A stretch of 64,000 nt of DNA from Procambarus clarkii (taxonomy: Eukaryota > Arthropoda > Malacostraca > Decapoda > Cambaridae), in NCBI RefSeq assembly GCF_040958095.1, contig NC_091214.1, positions 6,984,600-7,048,599 of the forward strand. The letters run 5' to 3'. The position numbers were made by a program, and so were the translations under genes. Position 1 is the first letter of the stretch. Every line of letters starts with the position of its first letter. Below, piece after piece: positions 12,801-24,954 of this stretch. The notes below the pieces were generated by a model. The model did not search any database. It was not told where the DNA came from and was given only the letters and a program-made list of their open reading frames with translations.

Positions 12801-15800
12801 GGGGCGCACCTCAGCAAGAGCAGCAACCGAAAGGGAAGCAGGGGCCAAAGAAACCTCCATAGCAGGAACAGGGGGCGCAATCACTGAAACGGGAGGGGAA
12901 GGAGCAACAGAGCCAGAAGTAGGAGCTGAGGAAGAAAGCGAAGCCTTCTTACCCGCCGGGGAAGAGGAAGGAGAGGAGCCAGGCTTTCGCTTCTGACTTA
13001 AAGAGACCGGTGTCCCAGCAACTACGTACCGGGCAACGGATTCCAGTGTCTCAACAGGAGAAGCCGAACGAGAGCACACACGACGGCCATTAGGAGAGCG
13101 ATGGACATCCGCCCGCACCGACAGGCGGTGGGGAGAGCCTATAGATGGAGGAAGAGGATGGGAAGGAGGATCGGAGGGGGACGAGGAAGAAGACACAGGA
13201 GACACGACAGACCGGGTAGAAGGAAGGGGAACCCCAGACAGAGGACCAGGAGGGGGATCCTTCGGGAGAGAACCCAAAGGAACAAAGGAGGGGGCAGTGG
13301 GCGCATCAGGGTCCAAGGCCCGGAAACGGTTGTGAGTCTGAGGAAGGTGGGAAGGACGAGGAGAGGAAGAGCGCAACACGCGAGCATAAGAGATATTAGC
13401 AAAAGGCGGAAGCCGGCGAACCTGGCGCCTCGCCTCAGGAAAAGATAAACGCTCCCGGTGCTTCAAGTTGAGGACGGCTGCCTCAAGCTTGTAATGGACA
13501 CATGCACGGGAGAAGGTAGGATGGTCCTCACCGCAGTTGAGGCAACGAGCCTGGGAGAAGTGCACTCCGACTTAGAGTGACCTTCACTCCCACACAAAGG
13601 ACAGAGAGAGACAGTCCCAGAGCAGCGGAGGGCACCATGCCCAAACCTCCAGCACTTGTTACAAAGTCGAGGAGAAGGAATATACTCCTGGACGGAGCAC
13701 CTAGCACCAGCAAGAATGACAGAGGATGGAAGGGTCCTACCATCAAAGGTGATCTTCACAACGCGAAGGGGTTGACGGCGACGACCACGAGGGTGACGAG
13801 TAAACGAGTCAACCTAGAGGACAGAATGGCCTTGGGCACCAAGGATATGCCGAATATCATCGTGGCAATCCTGCAGATTCCGAACACCGGTTGCAACATG
13901 GGGTGGGAGGAGAATAGTGCCAACACTGGCATTCATCTGAACGTTCTTGGAGACCCGAACAGGGGTCTCGCCAAGGCAAGATAAGGCAGCCAAGCGGGAA
14001 GCCGCATCCTGAGAAGGAGCAGCAACGACACGTGTACCGAGACGAGTGGGGTTGAAAGTAACAGACGCATCCACGGAATCTACAAGATGTCGATGGAGGG
14101 AGAAATCGTCAGGAGGCGCAGAATCAAGAGGGAGATCAAAGTATTTGGCCCATGAAGCAGGACCAAACAAGGCCTGATACGCATCAGCACGAGAAGGAAT
14201 CGAGCGAGTGCGGTTGGGGCGCGAACGGCGTTGAGAACCCCTAGAGAGAGAGGGGTCAAAAGGCGCAGTAGTCACAACGAAAGACTTAGCCACACCAGGG
14301 GACGAAGTGGTCACCACCGGGGGCTGGAGGCTCGACCCAACCACAGAGGAGGGAGGGGAGCTGGGGGAAGAAGTCGGGACGGTCAAAGGAGGAGCAAGGT
14401 CGGGGCCCAACGCAGCGGGAGCTACAGAGCCTGGTCTTCCAATACAGGCCGACTCGGGGGCTTGGTCGCCCACCCCACGAGCCTGAGAGGGTACAACGGA
14501 AACATTCAACGACATAGAGACGAAAAGTGACAAATTCATCCACGAATGTGCCCCCATACCCACCATGGAGCCACAATTAGAGGCAGGACACCCAACAGGA
14601 AGCTATCGCCGATCATGCCGGGGCCCCCCTAGGGGTGCGTCGTGAGTATACGCCCCACAAACGCCACCTTAAGAACCGTCAGTCCGTCGAGATCGGGTTC
14701 AGCGACGAAAGGGGGATTGACAATAAAAGGTTCCCCTCGCTCGAGACGTTGGGTACTACAGTTCTACGGGTGCAAGAGTATGCCTCCTCAAGCACCCGGG
14801 CGTCAAAATAGAAGTAGTCCAAAGAAAGAATCCAAAACAAGCAAAAGGTCGGCAGAAAACGACAAGCAGATAGGAGAAGAGGGGGGAGAAAAACGAAACA
14901 TAAGGAAAAGGAAAAGCGATCCGGCACAATTGGAGAAGACAGCAGCAGGAGTGCAAGGCCAGAAAAGAACAGAGGACTGCCCAACGGAGCATCACACTCC
15001 GGCAGCCGTCCACCAAGCCCCCTCACGACGCCAACGGGCCGGATGGGGAGGGGGTCGTATATGCAAGTTAAGGCCTGAACCCGAGTTTAGTTAGCCCTTT
15101 ATACCGAGTCGAATATATTTTTAGATAGTGACAAAAATGTTATTCACATGCATTATCTGACTTTGAATATATTATTAAATATAGTTAAAAGGTTATATTT
15201 CTTACCGTTAACTGTATTGCATACCTATGTACTTATTAAAATTCGATATTCATGTTCTTAAATATTATTGAGTTTGAGGTCAGAATTGAACTGAAAATTA
15301 ATGATTAACCTGGACTGCTTGTATTTGCACTACCAGTCAAACACTTCGCAATGCTGCATCAAAGAGGCCCAAATTAAATCCTCATCTGTCCTAAGAGGTA
15401 AGACCCGGCCTCCAGGAAAATATTCCCAAAATTGTAGCTACAAGGGATGATGTCCTCTAGTGGCCTGGGTCACAGGTTATTTAAAATGGATGTAATTACT
15501 TTCACTTATTATAAACGTAATAAGTGAACACAGAAAACACACATAAGTGAACACACAAGCACGAGGCAGAAACAAATGGGCAAAGTTTCTTTCACCCTAA
15601 GTGCCCCTGTTACCTAGCAGTAAATAGGTACCTGGGAGTTAGTCAGCTGTCACGGGCTGCTTCCTGGGGTGTGTGTGTGTGGTGTGGAAAAAAAAGAAAA
15701 AAAAAGTAGTTAGTAAACAGTTGATTGACAGTCGAGAGGCGGGCCGAAAGAGCAAAGCTCAACCCCCGTAAAAACACAACTAGTAAACACACAGAAAATG

Positions 15801-18800
15801 GCAGTTCCTGTTGACATTTACTCTACCTTGAAAGGTAGAGTACATTTTACTCTACCTTTCCAGAACTCCTTTGAAAAGAGAACATGGCCTACGAAGACTA
15901 GCAAAGGCTCGCCCAAAAGAGTTAAGTTGAACCACAGTCCAAGAACATTCCCCCCCCCCCCCGGTCGCATATAATCCTGTACAGGAACGGTTAAAGCACA
16001 ACACAGACCTATTAGTGTCCCTGGAGTTCCTATACCAAATAGTCTCCAAGGTACTGTGCTCAATATCACAACTTGGAATGTATTAAAATCTAAAGAAGGT
16101 AGAATTAATGGCCGGTATGAATGAGGAAGGACTTAACATGAATGATAAAATGATGGCACTCCCAGTAATTTGTGGAATAGGCTCCCCCACAGTAACACTA
16201 TGTTGACAATTGCCTAATTTTGTGGGTTGCTAGGCCCCCTCAGGAAGACATTCCTAAATACGTGTCTAAAGGTAGATAACGATCTCACCATGCCCACAGG
16301 AAAGAAAGATTGCTTGGTAACAATCTATTAAAAAAAACTCCCACACTCATAACAAATGATCTTGCTCTCTGACATTTACTATAAGATCCTATACTTTCGT
16401 TGGATAGAAGCAAGGATTTACACCAACAAAATACTAGGCAGGAATTAACACTGGTGGAACAGTTAATATTACACACAGAACTCTGGTACACCCCATCAGT
16501 ACCATATTCTCTTCCAGGTCACTTTACTTGCTACAAAACTGTGAGTGAGCTGAAAGTTCCATTTATAACCTACTTAATAAAAATATATAACCACGGTGGC
16601 AGATATATAAAGGAATGAACTTAACTGAGAGTAAATTATGCTGACCAACTAGACAGGTGCTGTACAAGAATGTAAGAACTCTTGTACCTGTATATATAAA
16701 TAAATAATTTTTTTATTTTTTTTTTATTTTTACATGCAGAGCATGCAAATTAAGTACAATAAAAATACAGAATACATAAAGGAAAACAATAGACCACTGG
16801 CCAGAAGGGCCGACAGCATAGCACAACAAAACAGCATAGCACAACAAAACACATACACAAGAAAAACATGAAAAATACAGCATACATCAAAGCACAAAAC
16901 AGAATACAATGGCAATCCAGCAATCACAGTACAAAACAACACCTCCAGAAAAACAAAACATACAACAAGAGGCATAGCAGGAAACAGAACAGTGCAAACA
17001 CAAGACTGTCCAAACACGTACAACAGGTAAAGCAACATAAAATCAATACATTAATAAAAAAAAACACACACCAAGCCATCCGCCCCTTAAACAAAAGGCG
17101 AGGCCAAAATAAACAAGTACAACAAACACGCACACCTGAAAACAAAACAGGCATAAACACAACAACTAGCCTGAAGGACCAAGAATGCAACAACAAAGTA
17201 CATCAAGAAACAAACTAATTAATACACAACCATACAAAGTCACAAAACACCGGCCTGAAGGGCCGACATCAAAAACACAAGAAAACAAAAGAAAAAATAC
17301 AACAAAACATCACAACACCACACCAAACACACAGCAAGCACACAGACTACGAAAAGATCTCATACTTGTCCGGCCACTCGTCCGCCGGGAAGCGAATACA
17401 ATACGCCTCCCAAAGTAGCATAATGTCCTCCGAAACATGGTCACTATTGAGCGTACGAGGATCAGGCATTAACTCCGGCACACCTACAATAAAACACTTA
17501 GCCCGACGAATCCAGATGGTAGAAGGGCACCACGGATCAGGACGCACACGGTCAACAATATCAAAACTCAACGGATGGTCAGCATCATTCGCCACTCCGG
17601 AGGCCAAGATGAGAGGGAGAGGCACCTTCCCATGAGGCTGGGCAATGGGCAGCACACTGGGAGCCTCCTCAGCTGCCTCACAGGGCCCCTCGTCACCACC
17701 GAACATTGTATCTGCTGGGCCCCCCACGCTTGGCATCCTTTTTCAGCACCAGCTTGATGCCTCGGCTCGCACCAGGATCCACACCATCCACGCCTGTAGG
17801 AGCAACCACCTCCCACTGCGGAGAACCTTCTGCAGGAGAAAGAACAGGAGGTAAATTAGACGCACAATCATCAACAGCTGACACATGGACATCAGCCACC
17901 ACCAGCGTCGTAGAGCACGAGGCACCCGGAATCGCCACACCATCTCCCGAAGCTCCACCCGCGTCGTAGTCCTCCATATCAGCCCAAGCAGTAGAAGAGC
18001 GCCTAGAACGCTTGGGCACTGGCCGCACATCCTCACAGCCTTAGGCGGACCCAGAACCACGGCCCTCACGAACCGGGCGAACCCGTCGGTGCCCATCGCA
18101 GTACTGCAGCAGCCTCAACCACATGGGGAACCGGGCCGCACACAACAGGATGCTCCGCAGCCCCCCCAACACCCAGCACAGCCGGAACACCTGGCGAGGG
18201 TGCAGGACCAGGCGCAGCAGCAGGAGTCGAGGAAGACGCAGACGCACTCGGCTGAGGGACAACAGGCACCGGGGGCATGTCGGGTGACGCAGGAGGGGCC
18301 GCATCAGCAGCGACTGGGACCTGCTCCACTTCATCTCCGGAATCCACGCCCTGAGGGAGCGGCGAGAAATCCTCCTCCCGGAATAAGTTAACGGGTGCAG
18401 CAGGTGTCTCAGAGCACCCGGCAGCCTGATGCCCCAACTGGCCACACCGGAAACAAGTACGGGGCTGCCGGGCATAGTACACCCGAACGTAGTAGCCCAG
18501 CAGCCGGACAGAAGATGGGATATCCGACCGCAGGCGCATACCTAATGTACGGACGTTCGTCTGCTTCCCAGCATACTTCCCCGAGGACAGCTTGTTCACC
18601 CGCACACTGAAGACTACACCATACCTTCCGAAGAAGCGCCGGAGAAGGTCTTCAGGGAACTCCAGGGGCGCACCGTGCACACTGACATATGTCAGGGCAC
18701 CACTTCGGTCCGAGATCGTAACGGAGCCGGCGCCATCCGGCAACTGCAATGAACGCCCCTCGTTCCGCCGGAGAAAATCCCAATACTCATCCTCCCCCAC

Positions 18801-21800
18801 GAACTTGACAATCACCCGGTGGGCCGTAACAAGCTCAACGCCATACACAGCTTCCACCGGGACACGAAGCATGTCGCACATAACTAACTCAATGGCCGGA
18901 TAACCAGCCTTACACGTGAATTCCAGGCCCACGGAATTTACCCGCAACACAGGAGGAACGGCCAGGCCCCCCATGTTAAAAAGGCCACGTCAGCACGCAG
19001 CCAGGCAGGCAACAACACTGGACAGGGAGGGTAAGAGACCCCCACACCCCCTGCCGGCGACAAACTGCAACCTCCCCAAACTGCCGGAGTGTTCAGATGA
19101 CACGTCTTCACCCTACGGCTGCTCAGGTGGAACTCCCCCAAATAAAATAAATAAAAACGACCACTCACAGACCACCATCACCAAACTGAATCTGCTTCCT
19201 TCCTTCGGCTGCATACTTGAAAAAACTCATATCACAACCATCTACATTCTCTTATGTGTTCTGCCCAAATATTTAACAAAATCATCTATAAATGCATTTC
19301 CCTACTAGCTGCCCACTACTTTGTCAACCACTAAGTCCAAATGATTAAATACACCCAGTAATTTCCATATCACTACTTGATCGTACCGCCGACTGCACTG
19401 CAAACCAGTAGCACACTCAACGGCCAACCCTTGTGTTTCTTTCTTTCTATAAATTCTTGTTTCCCTGAAATAGACCAACCTGGTCGTAACAGTTCATCAT
19501 CACCAGTCGGACACAATTGAAATGAGCCCACGATGGGAATGTGTTCACATGTCATACAAACCATCTCTAACAAATTTCTTATTTCTACTAACACTTTACT
19601 AAGTACAAATTAACTGATATAACCTACTGGTTGCTTACAACTTGATTGCTAATTTGCATAAAAACTCCCCAAACCAGCCAGTAGTTTATATTTTACAATT
19701 TAGTCTTACTAAATGCGTGCACGCTTTACTGACCAAAACCTTTTGATTTCATAATTTTTTTTTTATTTTTATAAAAGAAATACACAATATACAAAATAGA
19801 CAATAGAAAACAACAAATCATACATACAAACAGGACAAATATAACAAAGTACGGAAACACAGATGCAAACTAAACATACCCAACAAAAAACCAAGAAAGA
19901 AAACACATGATACAAGGCACAAAATGAGAAAACCCCGAAACGGGCACCGGTGTTTACACACCCACACACACAAAAAAAACAACGTTACAAATAAATAACA
20001 CAAGATATAAATAACATAAAACATAGTCACATCCACAAAAAACGTAAGTACAGAAATACAGAAAGAAAACACACAAAACAAGCCCATCTCAACAACCCAA
20101 ACACAGGTGCAGATTAGTACATAACAACAGGCCTCCTAAACCACCGACAGAGGCAATAGTACAAAGCTACAGGAAACAACAAAAAATAAATACAGAAAAA
20201 CAGTTAAATACATAAACAAGGAAATACAAACAGAGATAAACACAGAAATGCCGTATACATAATAAAGCAATGTCACAAGGACAAGAAAATAAACACACGC
20301 ACACATGCGACATACACAACCACACCGCCCGCCACCCCAACACAATACACAGGGCGAGCGCAACGACACGAAAGAAATAACACTAAACGCCCACAACCGC
20401 ACACAACCACAAAACAAACACACACACCAAAGGCAAAGCACAAAACATACAACAAAACAGGCCACGCAGGGGCAAGAACAACATCCACACCACCACACAT
20501 GCACAGACAAGGACACCCACCTGTGCAAGCAGGCACCGGGGAAACATCACGCACAACACAGACAGAAACCAAACACACCAATAAACCAATCACTCATACT
20601 TCTCTGGGTACTCCCGAGCTAGAAACCGTAAGCAATAAGCTTCCCAAACAAGTTGGTCACTTTCAGGAATCGGACACCCAGGAGTCACAGTAGGCCGAGG
20701 CATCGAATTCGGCACTCCCGAGACAAAACACTGCGCTCGTGGAACCCAGATGGTAGATGGGCAAAAGGGAACAGGATGCACCAGGTCATCACACTCAAAA
20801 GTCGCAGTTGCTATAGATCTGTCGATCATCTCGCCGGTCGGGAGGACGAAAGGGATGGGTTTTCCCCTAGGAAGCTGGTTACAGGGCCGCACACTTGGAA
20901 GCACACCTGACTGCACGGCAGGCCGCACACCGGCCCGCCCACTAAGGCGTGTACTCCGTTCGGTGCTGGGACTCGCACCGAGACCCGCGGAGGGTAGCTC
21001 CGCAGGGGCCCCAGTGCCCCCACCAACCAGAACAGGAGCAGAGGCCCCCCGCTGCACATCCTTCGACAACACCACCACAAGGTCGCGATCACCAGGGGCA
21101 ACTGCCCACTGAGGGGAGCCACCAGCAGGAGGCACAGCGTCCAACCCAGAAGGCACCACAGGAGGCAACACAGCGTCGGCCACAGCATCATCATCCATCG
21201 CATCACGCTCCTCTGCCCACGACCGGCGAGGTGATGCACCCCGAGCCGAACGACGGCGCTTAAAAAGAGGCCGCTGATCGTTGGAACTGTCACCCCCCAG
21301 CAAGCGGTGTCCCAGAAGAACCATCGGCAGGCGGCCCCAAAGCCAGGGCAGCACGATCACGCAGAACAGGAGCCTCAACAATGCGGGGCAAAAAGCCACC
21401 ACCAGGAACGGAGACCGGAGTCGGAGAAGGAAGAGACACAGCAGGCGGAAGGGTAGACTCCAGCACACGTGAGGTAACCAGGGAGGGTGATGGAAGCTGC
21501 AGAAGAGAGGAGGTACTCGGCAACGAGGAAGCTGCCAGAGGCGACAAGGTAGAGAACGTGGGTGGAGACAAACATACCACCGTCCCATCAGCCCCGGGAA
21601 GCACACAGCCTCCAGCAGAAGATGCAGGCGCCACCCCTACAGCATCCCCCAAGGCCACGGGATGCGGATGCACCTCCGCAGTTATCGAACGACGAAGGTC
21701 CGAAACAGGCGCCCCCAGGTCCCCCGAGCTCACCGGCGGGGCAGACATATCAGGTCCATACATAGCGACATCCGGAACTGCCGCAGGATCCACACCAGGC

Positions 21801-23683
21801 ACCTGCACAGAGCGAGGATCCGCCGGGGAGTCCACACGCACAGATAAGCAAGGAAAATCATCCTCTAGGAAAACTGAAGGGGCTTCAGCATGAGAAGCGT
21901 CGCAACCGGCCACTACGTACGTGGCCCTCAGCACCACACCGGAAACACGTGCGGGTTTGACCCTGATAGAAGGTCCTCAGAGACAGCCCACGATACGAGA
22001 CCCTGGACGGTATGGGGCTCGTGAGCCGCATGACAAGCGTGTGTGAACCCAGCCGGCCCGCACTCAAGGTGCTGAACTGGTGCTTCACCACCGACCCAAA
22101 CCGCGTAAACAAGAACATGAGGGCCGTCTCGGGGAAGGTCACTGGCACGCCGTGAACACTCACAAACGTCAAGGGCCCCCAGGGATCCGAGATCTCCACA
22201 GACACAGCCGAAGCCGGAAGAGGAAGCGTGCGGTCATTCCAGCGAGCCACAAACTCCCGGTAAACATGTGACGTGGCGAACGACACCACAACGCGGGTGG
22301 GCGACAACTTCTCGAGGCCCAGGAGCTCGGGGACGTCAACACGGAGGACGTGCAGGAGGGCAACTTCTACAACGGGCCAGTGCACGTCAGCAGAAAAGTC
22401 CAGCCGCACTGTGTCGATCCTCCGAATGCGGCTAGTACCAGCCGCGTCCATACCGGCAGGCGGGGCCCCGACCAGCGGGCGCTCCACCCCCCCCCCCCCC
22501 CCACAGCAACCGCCACTCAGCAACGGCAGACGACTACTGACAGCCGGAGCCCGACGTCTGCACCCTCTGGTGGCGCAGCCAGGAATCCCCCTGATTTCAT
22601 AATTGGTTCCTTACAATTTCTTCTCACACAAGTTCAAATTTTATCAAAACATTAATAAACAGGAAAAATCTTAGGCAGAGAATTTATAGAATTTACTTAA
22701 ATGGCCTTTATTAGCAATTTGCAATTGAACCTAGATGGCAAAGTACCATTCTCTATTTAATCGTATATAAATATTTGTATATGATTACAATTTTTGAAAT
22801 AGATTAAATTGATGAACAATAAATATGAAACTGCATGCCGAAATTATGAGAAACTACATAAGAATACATAATGAATTCACAATAATGTGATTTACCAGAA
22901 AATAATTGGAGCAAGATATTGGGATCAACTCACCATAGTACTCTGAAGACTCTTATTTCAAAATCTCAGGTTTTTAGGAGGAAATTACACTGATTTAAGC
23001 CAGTAATGGACTACATAAGCTAGATAAGTGACCCGTCTTCTGTGCCTATGGCAGATGGACACTGCGGATTTACTTATAGTGTGAGAGTATAACTCGGGCA
23101 ACAAATGTGCTGCCTTGGCTGTTTACTTAGAAAATAACATTGCTCTGTACCCAGCATATCATTCTTCCCTCTTGCTTCCAGGAACAAGCCAGGTTTCCGT
23201 GTCTGTAAACTTGTCAAAACTGGGCTCCAACACCTGCTGGAGAGGAGCATCTTTAGCAAGACCCAATCGCTGGAGTCCACGTGGAGCCTATCCCAGCATC
23301 TGCCATCTGTTGGAGTGTTCCTCGACTCGAGCGTGACTAAGGACTCTCCGCTCGACCTCCAGCACCTGCACTACTCCGGAAATGAGGAAACACCTGTCTC
23401 CTGGATGTCGCCGACCATGTATGGAAGCATCGGCATGTTGGGGACGGACGACAGCTACAGGAATCTGGGTCTTGGTAGACTGGTAATCAAGGTCATGGGG
23501 AGGCTATATGCTAGCCAGGGCTTCATTCCTAACGCCCACGTCAGCTACGACAACCCACCTTCTATAGCAACGTTCAGCAAGATACCAGGCTGGGAAAACA
23601 CTCACACTGCCGCCTGGATGGCCTTCGAGCAGACAAATGGAATCAGTGAAATATCACAGGACAAAGATCCCCAATTACTATAG
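6735..23683 (+). CDS. GLYAT-like N-acyltransferase, copy B (complete, 4 exons)
   Basis: The coding sequence is join(6735-6827, 7477-7581, 8022-8257, 23182-23683): 936 nt, 311 residues and a stop, with no break. Introns are GT-AG with phases 0, 0 and 2. The N-terminal half has no enzyme signature I can name beyond resemblance to the GLYAT N-terminal domain. The C-terminal half has PVSW (about 216-219), GSIGMLGTDD, YRNLGLG (about 237-243, the GNAT CoA loop) and DNPPS (about 268-272). GLYAT-family proteins are about 290-310 residues, so no exon seems missing. There is no signal peptide or membrane segment. The expected role is acyl-CoA-dependent conjugation of small amines, as in detoxification; this is family inference. 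Intron 3 is 14.9 kb because a LINE and two gag-only elements sit in it, all on the opposite strand. Confidence 0.8.
7477..7581 (+). CDS. Copy B exon 2
   Basis: The acceptor is CTGTGGCAG and the donor GTAAGT. It is 105 nt, 35 codons, phase 0 at both ends (NILLLHARGWLS to LLWQKT). Conserved at the same length in C and D. Confidence 0.78.
8022..8257 (+). CDS. Copy B exon 3
   Basis: The acceptor is CTACCTCTAG and the donor is the weaker GTTGGT. It is 236 nt and ends with two bases of a split Arg codon that the last exon completes. It encodes SIGVYCREADFEQ to DTELL. It differs from the copy C exon at about a dozen residues. Confidence 0.78.
8258..8750. other. Intron 3 of copy B before the LINE
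   Basis: The start matches the beginning of intron 3 in copy C (48190-48410). A low-complexity AATAT tract lies at about 8480-8600. No gene seen. Confidence 0.5.
8846..10408 (-). pseudogene. LINE ORF2, RNase H and C-terminal part
   Basis: A 520-codon open stretch that continues the RT frame after a nonsense codon. It contains the RT thumb/connection (SAKLLGLFLDTRLSW, LSKLDYGCPAYSSA), then RNase H with VFTDGSKSADG, LTAELYAILYAL, VDSRSAL and WVPSHIGVSLNERADAAA, giving the catalytic D-E-D-D set, and a final CPSC...HVLLECPDF zinc-like tail. It belongs to the element at 8766-15053. Confidence 0.85.
10460..11565 (-). pseudogene. LINE ORF2, reverse transcriptase
   Basis: It contains the RT blocks DFRPIALTSCVCKLFERM, LFDLEKAYDTTWR, YEGVPQGSVLSTTLF and ALYVDDLNL, so the catalytic Asp residues (D in FDLEKAYD and the YVDD pair) are present. 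It stops at a TAG after LAIDAV near 10458 and continues in the same frame into the RNase H segment, so one nonsense codon separates them. Upstream, a WWNADCARAV linker at about 11610-11680 is in another frame, which shows a frameshift. Confidence 0.85.
11839..12530 (-). pseudogene. LINE ORF2, APE-type endonuclease domain
   Basis: Blocks GDFNCRHSLWGD, SCLDLSLCS and GSDHFPI identify an exonuclease-endonuclease-phosphatase domain, which nicks the target for priming. The N-terminal block reads ILQ-stop-NVRGYYANF near 12513, where TAG replaces the usual Trp codon. A frameshift near 12445 separates it from the rest. Confidence 0.8.
12597..14566 (-). pseudogene. LINE ORF1 (gag-like, three zinc knuckles)
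   Basis: ORF1 is broken into three reading segments: 14566-13814, then in the same frame 13759-13463 after an in-frame TAG near 13812, then 13565-12597 after a frameshift near 13560. The knuckles are CNKCWRFGHGALRC, CPLCGSEGHSKSEC and CLNCGEDHPTFSRAC. The Pro/Ser-rich C-terminus lies before ORF2. The product would bind element RNA. Confidence 0.8.
15069..15519. other. Intron 3 of copy B between elements
   Basis: The segment from about 15120 matches 48940-49310 in copy C (shared AACCTGGACTGCT and AACACTTC stretches). Duplicated intron without genes. Confidence 0.5.
15520..15791. mobile_element. Retroposon fragment, absent from copy C
   Basis: An insertion relative to 49305-49320, where the flanks are joined. 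It contains CACCCTAAGTGCCCCTGTTA and GGTACCTGGGAGTTAGTCAG and an A-rich stretch after a GT run. I associate this with an abundant decapod repeat but cannot name a family. Boundaries are approximate. Confidence 0.55.
15792..16655. other. Intron 3 of copy B, duplicated block
   Basis: Matches 49320-49640, including a poly(C) run (about 15949-15962 here, about 49446-49454 in copy C). No gene seen. Confidence 0.5.
16656..16697 (+). repeat. 3' end of a SINE related to 3121-3433
   Basis: GCTGTACAAGAATGTAAGAA and CTCTTGTA match the 3' body of the SINE at 3121-3433. No tRNA-like head is present, so this is a truncated copy or the shared tail of a partner LINE. Confidence 0.55.
16708..19144 (-). mobile_element. 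Gag-only retroelement G1
   Basis: A 2.4 kb minus-strand insertion with a 5' start GGGGGAGTTCC, one gag-like ORF, a GT-rich 3' UTR and an A-rich 3' end. Probable target duplication AAATAAATAA (16698-16707 and 19145-19154), ambiguous because the site is AT-rich. The paralogous region near 49885 has the site without the element. No reverse transcriptase, endonuclease or RNase H can be found in either frame between the gag ORF and the tail. Confidence 0.8.
17347..18974 (-). pseudogene. Gag-like ORF of G1 (one CCHC knuckle)
   Basis: Starts MGGLAVPPVLRVNS. It has a block ALTYVSVHGAPLEFPEDLL and LGYYVRVYYARQPRTC, then the knuckle CFRCGQLGHQAAGC. This layout resembles ORF1 proteins of Tx1/L1-type LINEs and ZCCHC3-like domains. 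The first 302 codons are open. Comparison with G2 and G3 shows a frameshift near 18100, a nonsense codon near 18040 and a frameshift near 17735. The conserved C-terminus contains CPSTIW, AKCFIVGVP, LWEAYCIRF and PDKYE. Confidence 0.75.
19155..19743. other. Intron 3 of copy B, paralogous to 49886-50368 plus 52986-53115
   Basis: The block from GACCACTCACAGACCACCAT onwards matches copy C. G3 interrupts the copy C version; here the equivalent site (near 19605-19612) is empty. No gene. Confidence 0.6.
19757..22591 (-). mobile_element. Gag-only retroelement G2
   Basis: A 2.8 kb minus-strand insertion with an exact 13 bp target duplication TGATTTCATAATT (19744-19756 and 22592-22604). The empty site is at about 53113-53130, reading TTGATTTAATAATTTGTTCC. 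It has a 5' start CAGGGGGATTCC, a gag-like ORF in pieces, a GT-rich 3' UTR and a poly(A)-like end. No pol is present. Confidence 0.85.
20590..22523 (-). pseudogene. Gag-like ORF of G2
   Basis: Three overlapping open segments (22523-21885, 21937-21290, 21606-20590) form one broken ORF. It contains LTFVSVHGVPVTFPE, YQGQTRTCFRCGAEGH with the knuckle disrupted by a frameshift near 21930, a Pro/Ser/Ala-rich middle, and the conserved end CPSTIWVPRAQCFVSGVP and LVWEAYCLRF...PEKYE. It is diverged from G1, so these are different subfamily members rather than duplicates of one insertion. Confidence 0.72.
22605..23181. other. Intron 3 (3' part) of copy B
   Basis: Duplicated intron matching 900-1433 and 53130-53898. 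No gene. Confidence 0.6.
23182..23683 (+). CDS. Copy B exon 4 (GNAT domain)
   Basis: The acceptor is CTTGCTTCCAG. It is 502 nt; its first base completes the Arg codon and the stop is TAG. It carries the whole acyl-CoA-binding motif set (PVSW, YRNLGLG, DNPPS). Nearly identical to the last exons of copies A and C even at silent sites. Confidence 0.82.
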
Positions 23684-23786
23684 CAAAATATATTTTATAA
23701 GTTCTAAAGGATAACTCATAAAATTAATAATGACAAAAAAAAAAATAATCATAATAACAATAATTATTGTCATTATATTAATAATT

Positions 23787-23792
23787 AATAAA
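23787..23792 (+). terminator. Candidate poly(A) signal, copy B
   Basis: AATAAA at the same distance (about 105 nt) from the stop as in copies A and C. Confidence 0.45.
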
Positions 23793-24507
<715 letters not shown>

Positions 24508-24954
24508 CCAGCAAACAATTTTAGGTTGCCACAACATATCTGGAAAGTATTTGAAAGTATTGGAAACGTTTGTTTTATCGTATCAGATACGATATTGTGT
24601 GTGGACTTAAATAGGTTTCCAAAACTTATAACCAAGACATATGTATCTAACACTAATTTGAGATGTTGTGGCAACTTTACACTCCTAACATGAGTCATTC
24701 ATAATCCATTCATATACCAATATGAATCTCTTATGAAAGGTTTGAGCCAATAATCTGAACCCTTTTCACATCTTTGTGTGTAAAGTTAAATTTCTTGAAA
24801 TTAAATTATATTTTATATTATATTATTTTTATTATATTTTATATTATAGTATTATTTTCAATTTTAATATTAAAACCAATTAAAGGGTAAAAAAAATCTA
24901 ATAATTTATATTTCTTTTATTATTTACTAACAATTAAAATTATTTACTAACGGA
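24508..24954. other. Unassigned AT-rich spacer
   Basis: No gene or recognised repeat. From about 24800 it is an AT-rich run leading into the G-rich minisatellite. Confidence 0.5.

Larger units (their letters stand above)
8766..15053 (-). mobile_element. I-like non-LTR retrotransposon, near full length, decayed
   Basis: A 6.3 kb minus-strand element flanked by a perfect 15 bp target duplication GTCGTATATGCAAGT (8751-8765 and 15054-15068). The order on the minus strand is: 5' UTR, ORF1 with three CCHC-type knuckles, ORF2 with APE-type endonuclease, reverse transcriptase and RNase H, and a short 3' end TTTTGATAATTAATTACTT without poly(A). RNase H after RT places it in the I/R1/LOA group rather than L1 or RTE; I call it I-like. 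Both ORFs have frameshifts and nonsense codons, so this copy cannot be autonomous. It sits in intron 3 of copy B, antisense to the gene. Confidence 0.88.

Noticed and set aside
9356-14530. Plus-strand frames across the I-like LINE
   Set aside because: They are antisense shadows of minus-strand ORF1/ORF2. No domain is recognised on the plus strand.
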